Shown here piece after piece: positions 44,705-56,475 of a DNA stretch of 64,000 nt. Source of the DNA: Cunninghamia lanceolata (Eukaryota > Streptophyta > Pinopsida > Cupressales > Cupressaceae); the NCBI GenBank assembly GCA_027924645.1, contig BSBN01001807.1, positions 15,146,001 through 15,210,000 on the forward strand, written 5' to 3'. The notes under the pieces were generated by a model that saw nothing but the letters and a program-made list of their open reading frames with translations, made no database searches and had not been told where the DNA came from. How positions within the stretch are numbered: the first letter of the stretch is position 1; the number at the start of each line of letters is the position of its first letter. The translations under genes were made by a program, and so were the position numbers.

Positions 44705-46599
44705 TGACCCTATTTTTGGAAAATGACGCCCTAGAAAAATGGACCTTGAAAAAGCGTGCCACTGTGCTTCCTAATCACGAATCCACGAAGAACACTGAAA
44801 AAGCACTCCGTTTGGGCTCTCAAATATTCGTGGAATGAAAATAATAATATTCTTCCTCTGGATGCAACCTGTAAAAATAATGAATGATCGAGGCCAAAAG
44901 CTTTTTTTTTTTATAGAGCTTAGGACAAAAAAGCTACTTTCTTTATGAAAGCATAAAACTTGAAGTTTGTCCGTGAAGATAGCAACTTTTAAAGCACAAA
45001 TCCAAGTTGATATGCTTGAATAAGAAGAATCCTTATTTTGTAGCTGCCTATGGCTTCATGTGTGAGATGATTAAAAATATCTTCTTTGATGATGTCATCA
45101 AACACACGAAGTTTGCAAAGTGTTAGCCAAATTTTCATTCGTTTTGAAACTTTTTGCACTCGTTTTGACTCTGGTGTGGACTGCCTCTAACTTCAACAAG
45201 ATGGCAAACTATCACCATTGACTGAAAAAGCTGACTGGTCACAGCATCTTGAAGTTTTATCAATTCTGATTTGACCCCCAGCCTCAAACTGACGTTCTGA
45301 CGACGTTTGATTGCAAATTTGACTTCTAAAAGCTGTCGTCGGACAAAGATCAGGAAGTGGCTACAAGAGATGCTGTCGGAACATTAAAAAAACTAACTCT
45401 AGAGATCCCAAGCGCCCCTAGCCTCCGGGGGCGCTTGGAATTTCATGCCTTAGTCATTTTTTTTATATTCACAACTTTGCTCATTTTACGGAAAAACACA
45501 AAAAATTGGCTAAGTTTGGAGATGATGGGTGCCCCTAGCCTCTTGGGGCGCTTGAGATTCCATGCCTTAGAAATTTTTTGGAATTTTCATTTTCTTCTGC
45601 AAATCTTGATGGCAAGTGGAATTCCGCTAGATTTTGAAGGTCCCTGCCTAACGTATATTTCAAAATATATTTAAGTATATGTTAAATATTTTGAAATATA
45701 CTTTCAGGATGTTTGAGATAGGTCTCGGATCCATGGGATTTAACATGCAGATTCTAGATTTTGGAGGATCCACCAGATTTCAGAGTTAGTCAGTTTTTCA
45801 GGGCTTCAGGCCATTAGACTTAGTCAATTTCAGGATTTCAGGGATAGGCATCAGGATGAGGGTAGATTGGATAGCTTGAGCATATCTGAGATGAATCCCC
45901 TGCTTTTCCGGGCTTGTTGACTGAATTTGACTGATTTTGACCACCTGAAAGTGCGTTGGTGAGGCATTTTTGACGTTTTTCAAAAAACGCAAAAAAAATC
46001 TAACACTAGGTTGCTTGGGCGCCCCTAGCCTCCAAGGGCGCTTGGATTTCCCAGACTTAGTCAAATTTCTGAGATTTTCAACATTCCTTTGTTCTCTGGA
46101 TTCACCATGCTTCGTTCTTCGTTAGTCGATGACTGCTCGACAGTTCTGTGTCTTCTGAACAACACTGAAAACTTGAATCTGACCCCTGACAAATGAATTT
46201 CCTCCACGAATGGCCTCGGAGTTCGTACTTCGCCTTCTGAAAAAGCATAATTGACCCAGTAGAGAAAACTCGATCTTTTGCAGATTTCGTCTAGACCACC
46301 TTGATCATGAAACAAAATCAGCGAATCAGAATCAGGCAGGACTCCTGAATCAAAGATTCTATTTTTAGAAACTTTCTATTTTTAGAAAATTTTGCCAAGA
46401 TCCGTATTTCAAGAAACCCAGAAAACCTAAATTTGACGTCTATTTTTAGAAATTTTGACTTTTTGACAAAAAAGTTTCTAGACTCTTACAAAATGCCTTA
46501 ATGAAGCAAATTTTTTTGATTTGGTACAACAATGTCCACCTATGGAAACCTCAAATCACTAATTAACCAGTGTTGATGACATGCATATGGTAGAGTTAT

Positions 46600-47232
46600 A
46601 GGCCTTTCATATTAATTTTATTCTATCATTTATAAGGAATCATAAAATTATATGTTTCAGATGACGGGATGATTTGTCCTTCTCTTTAAGTGCCTACCTA
46701 TTATTTCTGTACTCTAGCCTTTACGAGTTTACATTTCCCTTTCAACTAACTCACATAAATACAAACTTCATACTCTGCTATATCTAATTCATTGGAATGA
46801 TAGGCTGAGATTCTCTACCAAGAAAGCCTGCAATAAGTAATCATGGCAACTTCTCCAGTAAAATGTCCCTATAATTACTCTCACCTAGATATTTGTTAGA
46901 TTCAATCTCACACAACAGTAAAGTTGCAAGTCTTTCTGATTAACATCATTTTCATCATTTATAAATAATCATGACATTAAGTTCCAGAAGCCAATATAAT
47001 TTGTATGTTTCTCTTTAGATGCTTACCTCACTATCTCTCACTCCAGCCTTTGCAAGTTTAAATATCCCTTCCATACTAATCCATAGAAATACAATGATTG
47101 ATGAGGGCAAAGAGTCCCTATAAATACCCTTATCTAGACATTGGCTCATATTGATAACATAATCAATTAATGTCCTTCCCAATAGTAATTCTTAGTCATA
47201 ATCAATTAATGTCCTTCCCAATAGTAATTCTT
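46600..47232. repeat. Intron blocks repeated around the insertion, plus a perfect 36-bp duplication
   Basis: Two diverged blocks (about 46600-46910 and 46930-47150) match each other and the block at 30210-30490, so the original intron held three copies. Within the end of this region, 36 bases starting CATAATCAATTAATGTCC at 47158-47193 recur without a mismatch at 47197-47232, separated by AGT. Confidence 0.6.
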
Positions 47233-47743
47233 TCTCCCCAAACAATGAATACTCTGTCACCTCCTGACTCACCAGATGAGGTAAGCCTCCAAAAGATCGA
47301 TACAATGAGAAGCTATCCCTAGCAGTCAAGCTTTATGCCTCCCTTATCTATTGTAAAAGCTAAATTATCACATGCATTTTTTTCTTTAGGAAACTCTAAC
47401 CATGTGCAATTTTTTATAATTTAGAGACCAAAGAAATAAATCACTTATTTTTTGCATTGCTTAACAAGTTAATTTATGGCGACATTTTGCAGCTATTCGG
47501 AACCACATATCGTTTATTTTGCAAAATGTATGCAAGTAACAATTTTTTCCTGAAAATCACCTCCAACAATACAAGAATACCGTTTCTAACTAGTGTCTTA
47601 ATCCAAAACATTAGATTCAAACAAAATAGAAATGATATAGAATTAAATGTCAAGCATGAAATGAAGACTCATTTCAACCATAAAGAACATACTAGAAAAG
47701 TGAGTTGTTCACATATGAGAAAAGAGAAAAAAAAATATTCTAC

Positions 47744-47911
47744 CTTTAATTTTGTCTTAACTGGCCTCTCTGCATTTGGAATAAAAATGCTTTGATCATC
47801 ATTTCCACTTTCAGATCCATTTGGAAGTAGAAATTCAGGCTTTTTGACATAACCACAGCCTCCATTGGCTCTGAAAAACCCATGAACCAACCAAAGCGGC
47901 CTTCCATATCC
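47744..47911 (-). CDS. PLC: Phosphoinositide-specific phospholipase C, exon covering end of Y domain
   Basis: This 168-bp exon gives 56 residues in phase 0 at both ends. It starts GYGRPLWLVHGFF and contains RANGGCGYVKKPEFLL, the signature that closes the catalytic Y half of plant PI-PLC, followed by a linker ending VKTKLK. The acceptor is ATAACAG before 47911; the donor is AAAG|GTAGAA at 47743. Joined to the 11451 exon it gives KTKLK-IKIYMGDGW, the usual order in plant PLCs. The X domain and the rest of Y must lie beyond 64000; I found no further exon up to the window end. Confidence 0.92.
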
Positions 47912-50900
47912 CTGTTATATGCAGAACACTCAATTTAGATATCATTTTAAGTCTATTTTTATTAAAATTGATAGATTGTTGAATTGCCACAACAAGAGAA
48001 AATTAGAAGTAACTGAATGATATTCCCCTGTTTTAAGTGTGGAAGGTATCGTGATCTTTGTAATTAAAGTTAAGAAGAAAGTACAAATCAGAGTAAAATG
48101 GGTGTTAAACCAATGAGACAGACTGATGTATTTTAATCCACTAAAAATTCTAAGAATTGCATGTCAAATGACTTGACTATATGTCTTTATATATGTGAAC
48201 CCCTCGTGCAGAAATGTTTGTCTATGGCATATTCAAAACTCATTAGAAAAGAAACTTGTCTCATCCCTCAAATGATAACTAATTTACTAAAAATGTATAA
48301 ATTAAAAGCGGTGTTCATTACAAGTCATGACTACATGGTAGCACCCTATTTGCAGATGTAAGTGCACCAATACAGACAATTCATGCCTTAACATACTACC
48401 ACGCTACCACCAAAAGAAGGATTTCAAGCTATCCCCAGCCATAATTTCTGTCATTCATTTTACTCATGTACACTGTATAAAAATCCAGTTATAGGAGCTA
48501 GTTACTAGGGTGACATCACTAGTTGGTGTAGATAATAGTCATGTTAATCACAATAAGAATTGCTGACTATGCTAGATTTGTATCAAGAAAATACAATGCA
48601 GGCAACATCCATTACAGTTGCTTACAGTTAAGCGAATTTTACTTGGCCCTTTATGCCTTTGATAAACAAGAAAGAGAATTTTGTACATAAGAGTTCTACT
48701 AGAAACAAAGAAAAAAGGCATAGTAAGCTATCATACTGAGACCCTACAGGATGTTGGTCTAATAACGGAAATTTCATACCCTGCAATTCTCTTTATTGTG
48801 GTTTGCACTTATTTTAGCCTTTTTCCTATTTTGTGTGTTTTTAAACCATATTTTGGTTCATTTTCCCTTTCCTAAGCCATCCCTATCCTCATGACCCTCT
48901 TACCTTTTGATGCCAAACATTATTTATTACTTTTCCCCTTCATCTAAGGTGTTTTTCCCCTCCTCATGATCCTCTTACCCCTTTCTTCCAATCATTAAAC
49001 CTTTTCTTTCCCCTTGCTCAAATTATTAAATGCATTCTTATCTCTCTTGTGTGTGGCCAACCCTCTTCTTTTCCCCCCTCATATCTTGCATCCTGTAGCT
49101 TATCCCAACTAATGATCACAACCCTTAGATAGCTCCCTTCTTCCTTGGATTTCACTCAATAATTCGGCTCTCTCATTTTAACACATGAATTGCCTTTTTC
49201 TCGATTACTATATTGGAGCTATTTCTCTGAAGGAGCGAGCGTGTTTGAGTCCATAATACATATTGCATTGAAACATTGTTATGGAAGCCCTCTCAAGCTC
49301 TACAACTATTTTTCTGAGGCTCATGGTCATTGCCACAAGCAGTTCTTCATCACTAGGTAGCTATTTTCTGTACTTTTCCCACCATGTTAGCCTTTCCTTC
49401 TATCCAATTCCATTAGGGTTTGGCCTAATTTTCCTTAATTTTATGTTTACTCTCTCCCCTATCATTCCTCTTCACTCTCAATCCATTCTCCATCATTTTT
49501 GTGTCCTTTTGACCTTCTTTTTCCATCTCCCACCCTCTCTTTCTTTCTAAGCCTTAGTTTCCTTTGCCATTTCTAATTTCCCTTTAGGTTCCACCAATTT
49601 TTCCCTAATTTGTTGTTTTACACCTCTCCTCTCATCCTTTTCCCTATCCAATTCATTTTTCCTTTGCTTTGTTTTTATTTCATCTTCTTGATTTATCTCC
49701 CCATCTCTCTTTGCATGTCCTAGTTCCCTTGTTGGTATTTCTTTTATCCATTAGGGTTTTACTTTCTATGTTTTGAATTAGGTTGTTTCTTAGTATAGAT
49801 TTAATTTTCAATATATTTGTCATCTTTGTGGGAAGTGGGTTCATACTTGAAAGCCCAGAAAAGGACTGACCAAGGCAAACCCCCCCCTTAACCATTTTAT
49901 TTTGCAGGATTTCTACATAGAATTTATGTTTGCAGACATTATCCGAAAAAAATTGTGAGGAATCCAAATAGGTGACAGAAAGGAAAAGTGTTGGAAATCA
50001 TGTAAGGTCGGTCTCTGCTCACTGAAGACTAGACCACCCCCTTGGGTGTAAGACCTTTGATGGCAATGTCCTTGCATGCAACAAGCTCCAATTTTTTCTA
50101 ACAACATCCTATAGATGTCCACACCACAAAACCATTGATTCCAATTGTAAAAATCAAGCGAAAGTGTTTCACTTATTCTGTTTGATGTCATTTTCATATT
50201 TTTAGGTGTGGTTGCAACCAATTTTGTCATTTTAATCCATCTTCTGCTCATTTTCCTAACAAGTGTCCACATTGAGAATTGATCAAAAAACTGTCACAAA
50301 CGTTTCCAAAAAGTTACAGGCTTCTGCAGGTCAAAGACAAGGCCACCCCCCTTGGGTGTAAAACTTTTTACAACATAGTCTTTTTTGTTAGAATTGGCTG
50401 AAATATTCCAGGAACCTTCCTTTCTTCATTGTGATCATTTTCCAGAACTACCACTTGTCTATCCAAGTGCATCTTAACCCACTTTTTCTCTCTTGTTTTC
50501 TTATTTGTTCATATTTGCAAGTGTGTATGTGTGTTTCCATTTCTTGTCTTGTCTTGTCTAGTCTCTCATCTATACTCTGTCCCAGCTCTTGTGCTAGGTA
50601 ATTAGTGTTGAAAGAGGTTTAATTCACACTAGTTTACTTGCTTATTCACAATATATTACCTAACACAACTTTTAAAAAGAATCTATCTTTTAGGTTCTTT
50701 CAGTTGGAATATCAATCAAACCTTTACAGAAAGAAAGAAAAAAAACTAGACTATCGTATTTGGAAGTCTCACTTTAAAAAAACATCTAGTAAGCTATCAT
50801 ACATAGACCCTACAAAAATGTTGGATTATCATTCAATCCTTCCTAGAAAGGAAAAAAGAAAAACAAAATTATATTAATGTCAATGTATAGCCAAAGTAAG

Positions 50901-52040
50901 TCAATGGGACTAAAAAGTGAAGCAAGTTATGATACTATTCAAGAGTGCTAAAAGGATTCCAATAAGCAAATATGAAAATTCTAAATGTAGGAAGCAAAGG
51001 AACCCAATAAAGGAGATGCAAACCCAATAAGTGATCTGTTACATCCCTAACTTTGACTATGTTTTACTTTTCACTTTTGAAGTAATTAGTAGATGATTAC
51101 GCATGATTCAATGATTGACGTTTAGTAAAAATGTCAGGAAAAATCAATGTTTTATTGAGTTATGTTTATTTGATTATAATTGGCATGTTGTAATGTCCCC
51201 TTCCAGTAAGCCAAAATTTTCTTAACCTTTCACAATTTCAACTTACAAGAGAGAACATTAGTATTCAATTTTTTCTTTTCATATCATAATTAAGGTTAAT
51301 GATCAATAATCAAATCCATATACTTTCCACAATTGTACTTAAGGCTCGTAGCCTTATAACTATAATCATATCATTTCTCTCAACATAATAGACATATGCC
51401 TTATACATTCACATTGTTATAACATATACATTACACATTCACATTATTTCTCTTTACATTATAAACATATGCATAACATATTCACATTATTTCTCTCACA
51501 ACTCTCATGCACTATCTTGAGGGAGTCTTAGGGTAGCCCTACCATTAATCAATCATATCTCCCATATGAGCATGGTTTGTTAAGGCGTCCATATCCATCC
51601 CATACAGAGGCCCAATGGCTTCACCCACACCCGGGGTCCCTCACCATTTGGCTCGAGGGGACTTCATGCACACCGACATTCCTCATCCCATTGAGAGTCA
51701 CCTACCGTCAGGCACAATTATAAACAATATGAGCTCATACTTACCATAGGCCCAAGAGCTTCACACACACCCGGTGTTCCTCATCCACTTGAGGGTCGCC
51801 TAGGTTTAATCATACGTCCTTAACCCCAAACTCCCAAGTGGTAAGATGATTACGGGTGAGGCTTGACATCCTTCTTGATAGGGTATGAGATTATGAGTTA
51901 TGAATCCATCGTTGATAATATTATCCTTCCCAGATCATGATATCATATTTCTTATTCCACTTGGGAGTCTTATCATTACTTAGTCATAGCCTCATACTTG
52001 GCTTATTGACAATTTCATTTATGTTTATTTTCATGCTTGA

Positions 52041-52401
52041 TGTAGTCGGTCATAATTGTAGTCGGCCGTAGTCAGCCAAGTAAATAATCATAAATTAATT
52101 AGTGTTGTTATGTTAGGAGTGTTATCGGGAATTAACCCCGACGGTTGGATAGTTATAGAGTCGTTGCCAACGGTTGGTATCTCAACCAACCTTGCCCAAG
52201 TTATATATTGGCTTAATACTTTGTAGTCGGGGGGACCTCGCAGCATTGTAACATTGGAGTGTAATACTGATATATTCAATGAATGGGAACAATGCTTTAT
52301 TCTGTGCAATGCTGTTATAATTTCATGCTCTGTGTTATGCACTATACTACTTAATTCTGTTTACTTCATATTCTGTGAAACACACCATACTGCGGTAAAC
52401 A
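52041..52401 (+). repeat. 5' LTR of the gag-protease element
   Basis: 361 bp, almost identical to 56989-57349. After it the sequence reads TTTGGCACCGTTGCTAG, a PBS-like site starting TGGCACCGTTGC at 52404 and resembling the Asp-tRNA type in its first twelve bases. Confidence 0.92.
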
Positions 52402-52436
52402 TTTGGCACCGTTGCTAGTTCGAAAACGGGTCGAGG

Positions 52437-52590
52437 GTGACAAGTCGATGACAAGTTGAGTTGTCCGATGCCATCGGGTGACAAGTCGATAACAAGTTGA
52501 GTCGTCCGATGCCATCGAGTGACAAGTTGAGACCATCGGATGACAAGTTGGCTATCGATGACAAGTTGAGTCGTCGGAAACCATCGGACA
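52437..52590 (+). repeat. 41-bp tandem repeat in the leader
   Basis: Units GTGACAAGTCGATGACAAGT...GCCATCGG are repeated at 52437-52477 and 52478-52518 and in shortened, diverged form up to about 52590. They lie between the PBS and the gag start, where packaging signals usually reside. Confidence 0.8.
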
Positions 52591-52815
52591 AGTGGCATCG
52601 TCAGAAACAAGCAAACCGTCGGGTGTAACCAGGGTCGAGAACGAAAAAAAAACACAATGAAGATGGCGTCGTGATGGGGCAGCCGACCGAAGAGCCAGTA
52701 CAAGCAAACGAGGATCGTGAAGACGCTCTCAGACGAGAGATCCCTTAGTCGGTCATCTGGGATCAATTGCACGTGGACCAAGAGGTCGACCATCTCCTCA
52801 CCCGAGTAGTAATTA

Positions 52816-55800
52816 ATGCCCATACAACTCAATAAGGATAAGAACCGAGTACCAAGTGGGCATGAAACACCAGAGGAAAGAACACGAAGATCATTGAGAT
52901 TAAAGGAACAAGAAGAACGAAGGAAAACACTGAGACAAATTGTCAATGAACATCATCATGCCAACGAAGGAATTTTCAAGACACCGCTGACAAATAAAGA
53001 AAAAGGGAATGAAAATGAATTGACAAAAGAAATTGAAAACAGCATACGCCGCATCGGAGAGTTATCCATATCGAACGACGAAGGGCTGAGAGTTGGAAGA
53101 TCTGAGCCTAAGACTCCAGGGCAGAGGGAGTATCAGAACAAACCCGAGGAGACTCAAGGTGTAGAGGACGCTGACAAAGGACGCAGGGAAGACTCGAACG
53201 TGGCCGAGAGTGCAAGTGACGCACCGGGACGTTGCGAGAGAACCAGTCCAGTCAGGTCCAACGCACAAGGAGGGCATCGGGGAAGGATGGTGACTCTGCC
53301 AGTCGAGAGGCAGAAGCTGCCAAAATTTACGGGGGATGGGTCAGAAGATTCAGTACGACATTGTAAGACGTGTGAGACGATTTGGATAGCCAATGGGCAA
53401 GATGATGTGGACTACTAGCTGAAAGCATTTCCAGCGACACTGAGAGATAGTGCCATCGACTGATACACAGAGTTGGCCCAAGCACACAAGGCATCATGGA
53501 GATTACTTAAGAAGGCATTCTAAGACGAATTTAAACTTCTGAGTGATGATAGTGAAATTGTAGCGGAGATCTACAGTACGAAGCAAGGGAAGCACGAGAA
53601 CGTGCGAACTTACAACGGGAGACTGAAAGAATTGTTGGGAAAACTGGAGACTCAGCCGGCCAACGGGCTGAAGAAGCGATGGTTCATCGAAGGGTTGCGT
53701 CCATCGCTGAGAAAGAAAATGAAAGTCGTGCCTCCGTCATCATACGATGAAGCGTACAATCAAGCGATGGATATAGAGAGTGAAAATAAAATATCCTTTC
53801 GAGGAAAAATGAAGACGGATGACGAGGAGAGTATGGACGACAATAGTGACAGTGAGTCCAAGACTGTACAAGCACTCAGGAAGGACATGATGAGAATGAT
53901 GAAAGAATTGAAGGCCGACAAGGAGAGTATGAGGGAAGCCAGAGAACTATGGTGTACGGATTGCAAGGGGGAAGGTCACGCAAAGGCAAACTGCTTGAAG
54001 AAGTTGTTTTGCGATATGTGCCAAGTGATGGGACATTCCATCAAGGAATGCCCATACAATTTAAAAGCAAGGGGCACGCAAGTACTCTTCACTCAAGGAG
54101 AACCGTCAACACTGCCAAACACACCACCAAAGCCCCATTACAATAGCAATGCATCCCTTGGAGGTTACAGAAGTAACAATAGCCTGAGGAACAGAATACG
54201 GTACGACAGTAAGGGGAGGCCCATGATATAATGTAGAAAGTGCAATGAATGGGGTCACTTTGCCAGAGAATGCCCAAACAATAATCAGAACACAATAAAT
54301 GCATTATGCAAGTGGTGTGGGCCTAGAGATCACGAAAAAAAAGATTGCCCAAAGCAAAAAGGGGTGAACATGATCAGTTTCAAGGAAAATGATGAAGAAA
54401 TCCTTGCTATCCCCCGAGCACAGTGGAAAAAGGCCACTTATCCAGATCCCTGTACGGAAAAAAAAAGATTCCGTGAGGCACGAAAGGAAGTGGAAGCTGC
54501 CATGAAAACCGAACGGAGGAACTCAGACAAAAAGGCAACTGCAACCCTACGATCGGAATCGGACAAGAACATAACAAGCCAAGTACTGCAAGCTACCATA
54601 CCAATTAAATTGGCAGACCTCCTCCAAAGCTTGCCTCAGTTAAAAGTAGCAAAATCCAAGGTAATGGAAGACAACTCGCACGAAGGCCAAGCCCACACAA
54701 TAGAAGATGTTATAGTAGAACCATCGCCAACGGGAAAACAAGTACTCGACCCGAGGTTGCTAGTGATTGATACTGGAAAGAAACCGGCCGTAGTACATAT
54801 GGAAATCCTTGGACGAAATTTGACAAATACCATAGTCGACGGTGGATCCGGAGTAAATGTACTACCAGAAGAAACCTGGAAGAGCCTCGGGAAGCCTACT
54901 CTATGGCCACAAAACTTCCAGTTAGTGGGAGCCGACCAGCATGGGATCAAGGCGCTGGGAGTGCTAATGGCTCAAAAAGTAAGAATCGGTACCCAGCAAT
55001 TTTTGTTAAATTTTGTAGTCATAACAACACAAAATGCGTCGTACGATGCATTACTCGGCTGAGGATGGCTAATATCCGCCAAGGCCAACCACAACTGGAA
55101 GAAAAACACTCTGTCCATAGAAAATAGGCATAAGAAGTTTGTCATTGATTTGAAGACACAAACTGTCAGCGAAGAGTTGGCGTCAGATTCTGACTCGGAT
55201 GAAGGGAACTCGACAGAAGGTGGGAAGGGGCCAATGGAGCCTGATGATGAAGGAGTGCTGGAATTACAGGAATGCTCAGAAGACGAGACAAATTCATTCA
55301 GCGGGTTATTCCACTGGCAGATGGAAGATTACGAGTTCTTTCAACCGGAATGTAATATGATTTCAATAAAAGAAGTCGGCGAAAGCTCTCCGATGAACAA
55401 TGCAAGTCCTCGTAGTGCAAGTCCTGGCAATGCAAGTCATGGCAGTGTAATTCTTGGCAAAACTCGGTCGAAGAGTGAAATATTCGACAACTCTAGGCCG
55501 ACGAGTGAAAGCTCGAGCAACTCTAGGCCAACAAGTGAAACATTGTTCACGAATGAAGCACTTGATGGATTGACAAACACTCGATCACTTGGCAAGAGGG
55601 AACCAGTAATGAGTGACAAAAGAGAGGAAGGTAGTAATCAGCCGGAAGTAACAGAGCAAATAGTGGTAGAGACAAGTCGACCAGAACAGACAAGTCGACC
55701 AGGAGAGGCATAGAAAGAATATACAGAGGGTGAAGCCAAGATAAATGATGCACATAAATTTGAACCAGACAAGGTGATCGAGTATGAGGAGCCAATGGCA

Positions 55801-55986
55801 AGCAAGGTGAAACAGGGTGATGGAACTAACGATGGGAACCCAGTATTGAAAACGCCGGCCATAAAGAGACCATACAGAAGGAATAAAGACTATAGAGTAT
55901 TTCAGTCGACTTGCAATTTTTTGGCGATCGGTGAAAAGCAACAGAAAAAAATGATGTTAAAAAGTTGGACAATTTACCGAACGTAG
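52816..55986 (+). pseudogene. Gag-protease polyprotein, single 1057-codon frame with nonsense codons only
   Basis: All open pieces from 52816 to 55986 lie in the same frame, so no net frameshift has occurred in 3.17 kb; the interruptions are stop codons at 53416, 53461, 53521, 54229, 55060 and 55711. In order: a charged N terminus; a capsid domain (LPKFTGDGSED, HCKTCETIW, LKAFPATL, LKKRWFIEGL); four zinc knuckles (CTDCKGEGHAKANC, CDMCQVMGHSIKEC, CRKCNEWGHFAREC, CKWCGPRDHEKKDC); an aspartic-protease-like domain with VDGGSGVNVLPE as the active-site loop (DGGS, where DSG or DTG is more usual); and an acidic, repeat-containing tail (SRPTSESSSNSRPTSET). No polymerase follows. Function in trans is inferred. 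Confidence 0.9.
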
Positions 55987-56177
55987 TATGTGGCTTCCGA
56001 AAGACAACAATTCTGGCAATAATTCCGACCCCTACAAATGAGTATAAAATCAATAAAGTCAGAGTTGCAGATCGAACGTGAACCCCGTCGAAGAAAAATA
56101 GAAAAACCCGGTTGACATGGATGAAAAATTGGAAAAAACGGAAAAAAAAAATGTCGGGAAAATTTTGAAAAAAAAAG

Positions 56178-56475
56178 GGGTACGACGTGGCCAAATCGTA
56201 CGATGTACAACATGGGCTGTACGACGTACGGCTAACAGGAAAAAAAATTCAAAAAAAAAAAAGAAAAGTCGTACGACGTACGACCAGACCGTACGACGTA
56301 TGGCTGAGTCGTACGCCATACGACCAGGCCGTACGACGTACAGTTGAGTCGTACGACGTACAGTGTACATCCTGTCAGAAAATAAAAAACAGAGAGAGAA
56401 GATAGCAGGTCATACGACGTACGACCAGACCGTACAACGTACGGTTGGGTCGTACGCCGTACGTCGTACGGCCAA
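56178..56475. repeat. Array of CGTACG-based palindromes
   Basis: Between gag-protease and the 3' LTR, words of the type GTCGTACGACGTACGACC, CCGTACGACGTA(C/T)GGCTG and GTCGTACGCCATACGACC recur more than ten times with spacing of roughly 20 bases. They are broken once by an A-rich stretch (56240-56270) and once by 56362-56408. Each word is its own near-complement, so the RNA could fold into serial short hairpins. The array is rich in CpG and is unlike anything around it. A GC-rich block (56695-56755) follows. Confidence 0.88.

Larger units (their letters stand above)
30588..46531 (-). mobile_element. Large Ty3-type element with gag and an acidic ORF but no pol
   Basis: Two direct 3-kb LTRs (30588-33614 and 41916-46531) open TGTTGG(C/T)GTTTCAATTCGC and close TTGGTACAACA on the plus strand; ATGTC flanks both outer ends (30583-30587, 46532-46536). 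The gag on the minus strand and a minus-strand TATA box (TATAAATAAGG) in each LTR set the orientation. Without the hAT and the solo LTR the interior is only about 3.3 kb: gag, an acidic ORF, and about 0.5 kb of non-coding sequence. No protease, RT, RNase H or integrase motif is present, so the element must have been mobilised in trans. Confidence 0.88.
41916..46531 (-). repeat. 5' LTR of the gag-only Ty3-type element, carrying a viral insertion
   Basis: It matches 30588-33614 along its length except for about 1.59 kb at 43112-44704. Without it the LTR is about 3.02 kb, the same as its partner. TATAAATAAGG is at 42594-42604 on the minus strand; the GC-rich words recur at about 45412, 45528 and 46018. 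On the element side, the minus strand continues GTTTTCAAGCGCCCACCATGGGGC, a degenerate form of the TGGCGCCCACC-type PBS region of plant Ty3 elements. Confidence 0.88.
11452..47743 (-). other. PLC: Giant intron (about 36.3 kb) of the phospholipase C gene
   Basis: The interval lies between a clean donor (AAAG|GTAGAA) and acceptor (TTTACAG|ATC) of exons that must be joined to make a standard plant PLC C terminus. It holds most of the mobile elements listed here in nested order. The neighbouring intron (11258-11364) is only 107 bp. Splicing across the whole distance is inferred from exon integrity and homology, not shown by transcripts. Confidence 0.85.

Noticed and set aside
49281..49550. 89-codon hydrophobic plus-strand frame
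   Set aside because: It comes from a long pyrimidine-rich tract that reads as F, S, L and P in any frame; no conserved motif.
55774..55986. Separate small gene or captured host fragment after protease
   Set aside because: It is in the same frame as the whole gag-protease ORF, after a single TAG, so it is best read as the C-terminal end of that polyprotein.
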